A stretch of 64,000 nucleotides of DNA from Alkalicella caledoniensis (lineage in GTDB: Bacteria > Bacillota > Proteinivoracia > Proteinivoracales > Proteinivoracaceae), in contig NZ_CP058559.1 in NCBI RefSeq assembly GCF_014467015.1, positions 3,410,001 through 3,474,000 on the forward strand, read 5' to 3'. Made by a program: the position numbers and the translations under genes. Shown here piece by piece: positions 58,556 to 64,000 of this stretch (its first letter is position 1; the number at the start of each line of letters is the position of its first letter). The notes under the pieces were generated by a model that saw nothing but the letters and a program-made list of their open reading frames with translations, did no database searches and was not told the DNA's origin.

Positions 58556-60426
58556 TGATAGGACGAAAACTTGCCAATAGATATCAAATAATAGAAAAAA
58601 TTGGTGGTGGGGGTATGGCTTTAGTATATAAAGCTAGATGTACACTGCTAAACCGTATAGTGGCCGTAAAAGTTTTGCGTCCCCAGTTCGCCCACGATGA
58701 AGAGTTTGTTAAGAGGTTTAGAAGGGAAGCTCAAGCCTCTGCAAGCCTCTCACATCCAAACATTGTAGGAGTTTATGATGTAGGCCAAGAAAAATCAAAC
58801 TATTATATTGTCATGGAATATGTTGACGGCATGACTCTTAAAGAATTCATAACAAGTAAAGGATTCATAGAGCCTCGGGAAGCCTTAGCAATTGCCAGCG
58901 AAGTTGCAGACGCACTTTCTCATGCCCATGAAAACTCCATAATTCATAGGGATATCAAACCTCATAATATATTGCTTACGCAATCCAAAAAGGTAAAGGT
59001 AACAGATTTCGGGATAGCTAAGGCCATTACATCCAACACTGTTACTGCCCAAAACACAGGGTCTATAATGGGGTCTGTTCATTATTTTTCTCCAGAACAA
59101 GCTAAAGGAAACTATACAGGTGAACAATCAGATATTTATTCTTTAGGTATAGTAATGTATGAGATGCTAACTGGGCAACTTCCTTTTGATGGGGAAAGTC
59201 CTATTTCCATTGCCATTAAACATATCCAAGAAAATGTTAAGCCCATTAGGGAAATTAAAGAGGATATTCCTGATGATATTGCAGATATTGTTGAAAAATG
59301 CCTGCAAAAAAATAAAGATAGTAGATACAATAGTGTAAATGAGCTAAATGACGATATTAGTACTTGGCTTAAATTAGGTAAAGTCGATGTTGAGTTTTCT
59401 TTAGAAGATAATTCACAACATACTCAAATATTTGGAGCAGACTCTGGTACTAGGGTCTTCAATAAAAATGATGATAAAAAAGATGAAACAACTAAACCAA
59501 AAAAAATGAAAAAACCTGCTATAATTGCAGCATTGGTTATCGGGCTATTAGCCATTGGCATACTGGGTTTTTTTGGAATAAGAAGTTTATTACATGTGCC
59601 TGACGTTACAGTGCCCAATGTTGAAGGTTTACCCCTTAGGGAAGCAATTGAAATATTAAAAGAACATGGTCTAAATTACACGTTAGCTGAAGAAGTATTT
59701 CATGCCAGCATCCCTTCGAATTATGTGGTTTATCAAAGCCCTATTCCCAATAACAAAGTCAAAAGGGGTAGAGAAATACAGCTGACACTAAGTGGTGGTC
59801 CAGAGTATGTTTCAGTACCAGAAGTATTGGGGTTAGACGAAAGGCAAGCTAGGCTTAATATCGAGCAGGTAGGCTTAGAGGTTAGTTTTGCAAATGAGCA
59901 CAGTGAAAGTATCGAAGCCGGTAAAGTTACTCGCCAAACACCACTAGGTGGTAATTTACTTAAAGGGGAAACTGTTACGGTGTATATAAGCTCAGGCCCT
60001 AGACTAGTTGAGATTCCAAGGCTAGTAGGTCTTACAATTGAGCAAGCAACAGAAGCTTTAAGAAATATAAATGTATCAGTGAGATTTGTTCAATGGGAAG
60101 AGGAACAAGGGAATGCTCCTACAGGTGTTGTTGTAAGGCACTCACATCAAAATCAAACGGAGATTCAGCCGGGTACTTCCTTGGACTTAACTGTAAAACC
60201 TGTAGCTGAAAAGTCTAAAACATTAAAAGTTAATAATTCAGCTGTTCAAGAAAACTATGAACTTAAAATAATTGTCTCAACTGATTTAGGTGGTGAGAAA
60301 ACTTTCTATCAAGAGATAGTTGATCCGTTAGAGGGAGATATCACCATTAATGTTAAGTATTATGGTCAAGGAGAGATCAGGGTTTATAGAGATAATAATC
60401 TTATTGAGACCGTTTCAGTTAACTAA
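58555..60426 (+). CDS. prkC: PrkC, membrane Ser/Thr kinase with PASTA domains
   Basis: The 623-aa kinase has a cytoplasmic domain (about 10-270) with glycine loop GGGGMALVYKA, HRDIKPHN and a DFG motif. A basic juxtamembrane stretch and one membrane helix (about 322-342) follow. Outside lie three PASTA domains (about 355-420, 422-488, 490-557) and a C-terminal beta domain of about 65 residues. PASTA repeats sense muropeptides or lipid II, and PrkC controls germination and wall metabolism. Confidence 0.95.
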   Translation: MIGRKLANRYQIIEKIGGGGMALVYKARCTLLNRIVAVKVLRPQFAHDEEFVKRFRREAQASASLSHPNIVGVYDVGQEKSNYYIVMEYVDGMTLKEFITSKGFIEPREALAIASEVADALSHAHENSIIHRDIKPHNILLTQSKKVKVTDFGIAKAITSNTVTAQNTGSIMGSVHYFSPEQAKGNYTGEQSDIYSLGIVMYEMLTGQLPFDGESPISIAIKHIQENVKPIREIKEDIPDDIADIVEKCLQKNKDSRYNSVNELNDDISTWLKLGKVDVEFSLEDNSQHTQIFGADSGTRVFNKNDDKKDETTKPKKMKKPAIIAALVIGLLAIGILGFFGIRSLLHVPDVTVPNVEGLPLREAIEILKEHGLNYTLAEEVFHASIPSNYVVYQSPIPNNKVKRGREIQLTLSGGPEYVSVPEVLGLDERQARLNIEQVGLEVSFANEHSESIEAGKVTRQTPLGGNLLKGETVTVYISSGPRLVEIPRLVGLTIEQATEALRNINVSVRFVQWEEEQGNAPTGVVVRHSHQNQTEIQPGTSLDLTVKPVAEKSKTLKVNNSAVQENYELKIIVSTDLGGEKTFYQEIVDPLEGDITINVKYYGQGEIRVYRDNNLIETVSVN

Positions 60427-60441
60427 AGGGGAGGTATTTTC

Positions 60442-61317
60442 ATAAAAGGAATAATTGTAAAAGCATTGAGTGGCTTTTATTATGTTAAAGTTCCTAATGA
60501 GCCAGTATTTGAATGTAGAGCCAGAGGGAAATTTAAGAAAAATAATATTAAGCCTGTGGTGGGTGACTTAGTAGAAATTCAGGCCATTGGCAATGGCCAG
60601 GGGGTTATTGAAATAATACTGCCCCGAAAAAACTGTCTTGTAAGACCAAGTGTTGCAAATATAGATCAACTTATGGTGGTTTTTGCAGCTACAAGCCCTG
60701 AACCAGATTTTTTATTAATGGATAGGCTGACAGTGTTGGCAGAAAAGAACAAATTATTTGTTACAATCTGTATTACTAAAACTGACTTAGATGATAGAAA
60801 TAATTTCAATAAAGTAGTTGGGAGATATTCTAACACAGACTATAATATAATTGGTCTATCAAATAAGCTAAATAGAGGGATTGAAGATATAAAAGATGTT
60901 TTAGCAGGAAAGTTATCTACCCTATCTGGACCATCTGGAGTAGGGAAATCTACACTTATTAATACCATTAACCCTAATTTTAAGCTAAATGTTGGAGATG
61001 TGAGTATTAAAACAAAAAGGGGTAAGCATACAACTACCCATTGTGAGCTTTTAGAAGTTATAGAAGATGGCTTCGTTGTAGATACTCCAGGCTTTACTTC
61101 CCTGGAGCTAGAAGGTATATCTGAGTATGAATTAGCCAAATACTTTCCTGATTTTAATAAATTTAACAATTGTCAATTTGTGTCATGTGCACATGAAAAT
61201 GAAGAGCTATGCGGAGTTAAAGACGCAGTTAAATCAGGCGAACTAAGTAAAGAACGCTATAAAAATTATCTCTTGTTGTTACAAGAAGTAAGAGAAAATG
61301 GAGGAAAATATCGATGA
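60442..61317 (+). CDS. rsgA: RsgA, ribosome small-subunit GTPase, apparent AUA start
   Basis: A circularly permuted GTPase of 291 residues matures the 30S subunit. It has an N-terminal OB fold, G-motifs TKTD and GPSGVGKSTLIN, DTPGF, and a C-terminal zinc knuckle (CQFVSCAHENEELC). The family N-terminus (K)GIIVKALSGFYYV is fully encoded, but the codon at the start position is ATA (60442), exactly 7 nt after GGGGAGG. No ATG, GTG or TTG lies between. The next candidate is TTG 60466, which would cut the first beta strand and has no ribosome site. An ATT at 60436 is also in frame. Confidence 0.85.
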   Translation: MKGIIVKALSGFYYVKVPNEPVFECRARGKFKKNNIKPVVGDLVEIQAIGNGQGVIEIILPRKNCLVRPSVANIDQLMVVFAATSPEPDFLLMDRLTVLAEKNKLFVTICITKTDLDDRNNFNKVVGRYSNTDYNIIGLSNKLNRGIEDIKDVLAGKLSTLSGPSGVGKSTLINTINPNFKLNVGDVSIKTKRGKHTTTHCELLEVIEDGFVVDTPGFTSLELEGISEYELAKYFPDFNKFNNCQFVSCAHENEELCGVKDAVKSGELSKERYKNYLLLLQEVRENGGKYR

Positions 61318-61955
61318 CTATTATAGCTCCATCACTTTTAGCAGCCGATATACTAAACTTAGAAGCAGATGTAAAAATGTTGGAAACAAGTGGGGCAGAT
61401 TGGCTCCATATTGATGTTATGGATGGAGCATTTGTCCCTAACATAAACTTCGGGCCTGGGGTTGTAGAATCATTGAGAAAAGTGACAAACCTTACTTTGG
61501 ATGTACATTTAATGATAGAAAAGCCAGAAAGATATATTGAGGACTTTTGCAAGGCTGGTGCTGACTATATTACAGTACATGCTGAGGCTACCAACCATCT
61601 AGATAGGACTTTGCAGCTTATAAAATCATATGATGTTAAGGCTGGGGTTGTACTGAACCCTGCAACTGACATTAATGTGGTTAGGTACGTGTTAGACAAG
61701 CTCGATATGATTTTATTGATGTCTGTAAACCCAGGCTTTGGTGGACAACAGTTTATTGAAGCAACTTACCAAAAGCTAGAAGATTTAACTAATATGATTA
61801 AGGGAACTAATATAAAAATTCAGGTAGATGGAGGCGTTAACTCAGACAATGCTCCTAAGCTAGTAAGAAAGGGAGCTACTGTCTTAGTTGCGGGATCATA
61901 TATCCTTAAACACCAAAATCCAAAGGAAGCAATACAATTACTAAAGCGCCCTTAA
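61314..61955 (+). CDS. rpe: Ribulose-phosphate 3-epimerase
   Basis: The 213-aa TIM-barrel enzyme interconverts ribulose-5-P and xylulose-5-P. Signatures SLLAADILNLE, HIDVMDGAFVPNINFG and SVNPGFGGQQF carry the metal-binding His/Asp and the phosphate loop. Overlaps rsgA by 4 nt (ATGA). In many Firmicutes thiN follows; here an IS region does. Confidence 0.96.
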   Translation: MTIIAPSLLAADILNLEADVKMLETSGADWLHIDVMDGAFVPNINFGPGVVESLRKVTNLTLDVHLMIEKPERYIEDFCKAGADYITVHAEATNHLDRTLQLIKSYDVKAGVVLNPATDINVVRYVLDKLDMILLMSVNPGFGGQQFIEATYQKLEDLTNMIKGTNIKIQVDGGVNSDNAPKLVRKGATVLVAGSYILKHQNPKEAIQLLKRP

Positions 61956-61965
61956 GGGCGCTTTT
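61943..61965 (+). terminator. Terminator overlapping the rpe stop
   Basis: A perfect palindrome, AAAGCGCCC-TTAA-GGGCGCTTTT. The rpe TAA stop lies in the loop, so the operon ends right here. Confidence 0.88.
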
Positions 61966-62102
61966 GCATCTCTATTATTTAAGAAAATTGACAGTAAATT
62001 TCTAAAGCTAATTGTTTTTAAAAATAACCTAAAAACCATGAAATCTATTGTAAAATTTTCTCCATAGTATATAATCCCACGTTTGACACTTGATGATTAA
62101 AA

Positions 62103-62150
62103 AAAGCCTGTAATCCCTTGAAAATAAAGGGTTTGTAGGCTTTAATTTTT
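62103..62150. terminator. Long hairpin with T-runs on both strands, transposase terminator
   Basis: A 17-bp imperfect stem (62103-62119 with 62127-62143; ends AAAGCCT / AGGCTTT). On the minus strand it is followed by TTTTTTT, well placed to end the transposase transcript. On the plus strand AATTTTT follows. It may also protect the IS from incoming rpe transcription. Confidence 0.7.
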
Positions 62151-62173
62151 GTCAAAAAAGTGAATAATGTTTT

Positions 62174-63916
62174 TTACTTCTTTGTATCTTTTAGAATCTT
62201 TTTCATCTTGCTTTTTGTTACAATTTGGTAGTCTGTGCGAAAGTCAAAGGCTTCATGTAAAGCATCGGTAAAATCGGTTCTAGTATATAAGGGCTCATAT
62301 CCTTCTCCCTTAATTTCTTTGAAATTCATATCTCTTAATTCACTAATAATTTCATGACAGGTAAATTCCTCTTTAAGTCGCTTTTCTAGCATTCTATAGA
62401 TGACTAAAGATATAAAGCATGTGCTGAAATGTGCTTCAATACGGTCATCTTTTTTTAAGAATACAGGTCTTGCTTTGAATTCACTTTTCATAATCCTAAA
62501 GCATTCCTCGATTTCCCATCTCCTGTGATTTACCTTAATTATTTCAGGTACATCATCCTCAAGATTTGTACAAACTCCATAAAAACCATCAAAAGCTTCT
62601 TCTTTTTGGATGATAGCTTGATCAATGCTGTATATTTCTTTCTTTGCAATTTCACCATCAGGAGTATAGCTCGTTTTATGAATAAATCTTTTGTAATCGT
62701 TAGCATTACATTTCTTGATTTTTGTCGGGTTTGTATCTATAGTCTTTTGAGCACGTTCTATTTGTGAGTTGCGGATTTTGCGCTGATAATCCCTGTATTT
62801 GATCGAATAAGTTACAATCAATCTTTGTTCAAAGCCATTTTCTTTGATCCAACGTTCTTTGAAATAGACCTTTGCACTTATTTTTGCTTTATCTTCAGGA
62901 GTAGCCTTATCTATCATTTCATCGAGTTCAGAAATATCATAGTTTTTTTTGCTGCCTGGAAGTTTCCAGCCATCAGGATCAAGAGCCCATTTCTTCAGGT
63001 GTGCTTTTAATTTTTTAATAGATTGTGTGGTAATAAAAGCTCGACCATCCTTGTCGTTAAACTTTCGATTAGCTTCTGAAGCCAACCCAGCATCTGTGCA
63101 CACGATAAATTTAGAAAGCTCAAAATCAGAAACGATTTTCTTTTCCAATGGTTTTAGAGTCAGTTGCTCATTCATATTCCCCCTGTTAATGCTAAAAGCC
63201 AGAGGAATGCCATCCCCGTCCATGAATAGCCCCATTTGGACTATCGGGTTTGGTCTGTGTTCTTTTGACGGACCATACTGCTTTATACCATCTCCCTGCT
63301 CTATTTCAAAAAAGTAATTGGTGCAATCATAGTAAAGAACGCCGGTATTTCTTTTGGAGACCTTCAAGCTATTTTTGTACAAGGAGGACTGGATAAAGTC
63401 TGTCTCCTTAGCAAGAATTTCAAGAGCTCTGTATATTTGATGCAAATCATATTTGGGTTGTTCTATAAACTTTTTAGAAAGCTCATATGTAGCAAGTTTT
63501 GAAGAAGGGAAGATAATTCTACCGTAAATAAGCCTGGAAAGAATCGAGTCTAAATCAAAATCAAACTTATATTTTTGTGATATTTCCATACAAATCTTGT
63601 GTAGCCCAAGATCATGATATATTTTTTGCAGGAATAGGTAACCGCCGTTAAACAAGCGTGGTTCACCTTTATCAATAAGTTTTGAGGGGGAGTACTTTAC
63701 AAGAACTTCCCTTTTTTCTTCCTTTTCTTTTTTGTTAAGTTCTTCTACGTAATTTTTTGCCCATTCTATGGGATCTTGGTCGATTAATTTTTTTTCTAAA
63801 TCAGCAACGGTACCGAGCTTTTCAACAACTTTAGAAGAGCGCTTTCCATTTTCGTAAATAGACTTAACCACATATAAAGATGCGGCATTTTTTGAACTAA
63901 CAATTTGTAGTCTCAT
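62174..63916 (-). CDS. IS1634-family (IS4-like) DDE transposase
   Basis: An intact 580-aa transposase begins MRLQIVSSKNAASLYVVKS, the typical IS1634-group N-terminus. It contains DDE-type regions VLYYDCTNYFFEIE, FIVCTDAGLASEAN and the final RRWEIEECFRIMKSEF (Y1/E signature). An AAGGGTGGTG site precedes the ATG. No stop or frameshift is visible, so it may be active. It lies on the strand opposite to the surrounding genes. Confidence 0.9.
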   Translation of the reverse strand: MRLQIVSSKNAASLYVVKSIYENGKRSSKVVEKLGTVADLEKKLIDQDPIEWAKNYVEELNKKEKEEKREVLVKYSPSKLIDKGEPRLFNGGYLFLQKIYHDLGLHKICMEISQKYKFDFDLDSILSRLIYGRIIFPSSKLATYELSKKFIEQPKYDLHQIYRALEILAKETDFIQSSLYKNSLKVSKRNTGVLYYDCTNYFFEIEQGDGIKQYGPSKEHRPNPIVQMGLFMDGDGIPLAFSINRGNMNEQLTLKPLEKKIVSDFELSKFIVCTDAGLASEANRKFNDKDGRAFITTQSIKKLKAHLKKWALDPDGWKLPGSKKNYDISELDEMIDKATPEDKAKISAKVYFKERWIKENGFEQRLIVTYSIKYRDYQRKIRNSQIERAQKTIDTNPTKIKKCNANDYKRFIHKTSYTPDGEIAKKEIYSIDQAIIQKEEAFDGFYGVCTNLEDDVPEIIKVNHRRWEIEECFRIMKSEFKARPVFLKKDDRIEAHFSTCFISLVIYRMLEKRLKEEFTCHEIISELRDMNFKEIKGEGYEPLYTRTDFTDALHEAFDFRTDYQIVTKSKMKKILKDTKK

Positions 63917-64000
63917 TTTTTTACACCACCCTTACAAACAACTACTTATATCATAACACATTGTTAAACATTGTGCACTAAAAATATGTAAAGTTTGACA

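Larger units (their letters stand above)
62081..64000 (-). mobile_element. IS1634-type insertion sequence, boundaries unresolved
   Basis: The transposase and its flanks occupy the right end of the window. GTTTGACA occurs at 62081-62088 and again, same orientation, at 63993-64000, which could be an 8-bp target duplication. Alternatively TGTCAAA at 62150 and TTTGACA at 63994 could be inverted ends. Neither gives a long terminal repeat, and the right end may lie beyond the window. Confidence 0.5.

Overview
The window looks like chromosome from a spore-forming, low-GC Firmicute of the class Clostridia. The evidence is AT-rich genes with strong AGGAGG-type ribosome sites, many TTG and GTG starts, the spoIIGA-sigE-sigG sporulation sigma genes, a spoVD-type PBP and a meso-DAP-type MurE (DNPR motif). 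A placement near the alkaliphilic/proteolytic Clostridia is only a guess. Nearly all genes lie on the + strand. Exceptions are a small membrane protein gene (27.2-27.7 kb), rqcH (41.9-43.6 kb) and an IS transposase (62.2-63.9 kb).

Layout. 0-0.9 kb: end of an unknown gene and a 49-aa zinc-ribbon gene. 1.0-18 kb: division and cell wall (dcw) cluster mraZ-rsmH-ftsL-spoVD-murE-murF-mraY-murD-spoVE-murB-murA-ftsQ-DUF881-sbp-ftsA-ftsZ, without murG at its usual place. 18-19.8 kb: spoIIGA and sigE behind a Spo0A-type promoter. 19.8-25.4 kb: a complete 16S-23S-5S rRNA operon with tandem promoters. 25.6-27.7 kb: a VanZ-like gene and a small orphan gene. 28.2-29.2 kb: sigG with a sigma-F-like promoter and a coupled 45-codon ORF. 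29.3-34.2 kb: ylmC, nrdR, an HlyD-like gene, yggS-yggT-ylmH-divIVA (no sepF) and two Gate-domain membrane proteins. 34.2-37.7 kb: aroC-aroB-aroA. 37.9-41.8 kb: DUF5665, yteA, lspA, rluD and uraA with two tandem PyrR-type leader elements. 41.9-46.5 kb: rqcH and a Ca2+-type P-ATPase. 46.6-62 kb: the conserved housekeeping run yicC-remA-gmk-rpoZ-coaBC-(31-aa ORF)-priA-def-fmt-DUF116-yugP-rsmB-rlmN-prpC-prkC-rsgA-rpe. 62-64 kb: an IS1634-type element that may run off the right edge.

How the genes work together. The dcw genes make lipid-linked peptidoglycan precursor and build the divisome. The spoIIGA/sigE and sigG loci run the mother-cell and forespore sporulation programmes. The last housekeeping block joins translation quality (def, fmt, rsmB, rlmN, rsgA) to the PrpC/PrkC phosphorylation switch.

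I found no CRISPR array, phage, defence island or clearly new multi-gene system. The most interesting signals are regulatory or small: a probable AUA start codon for rsgA; tandem PyrR elements in front of uraA, the first a transcription attenuator and the second positioned to mask the ribosome site; a 10-nt-period MraZ operator overlapping the mraZ ribosome site; heptanucleotide repeats flanking the rRNA genes and repeated at 37.7 kb; a modular array of mini-hairpins after 5S; a promoter followed at once by a terminator-like hairpin upstream of the rRNA operon; three undescribed small ORFs; and an rRNA operon wedged between sigE and sigG.
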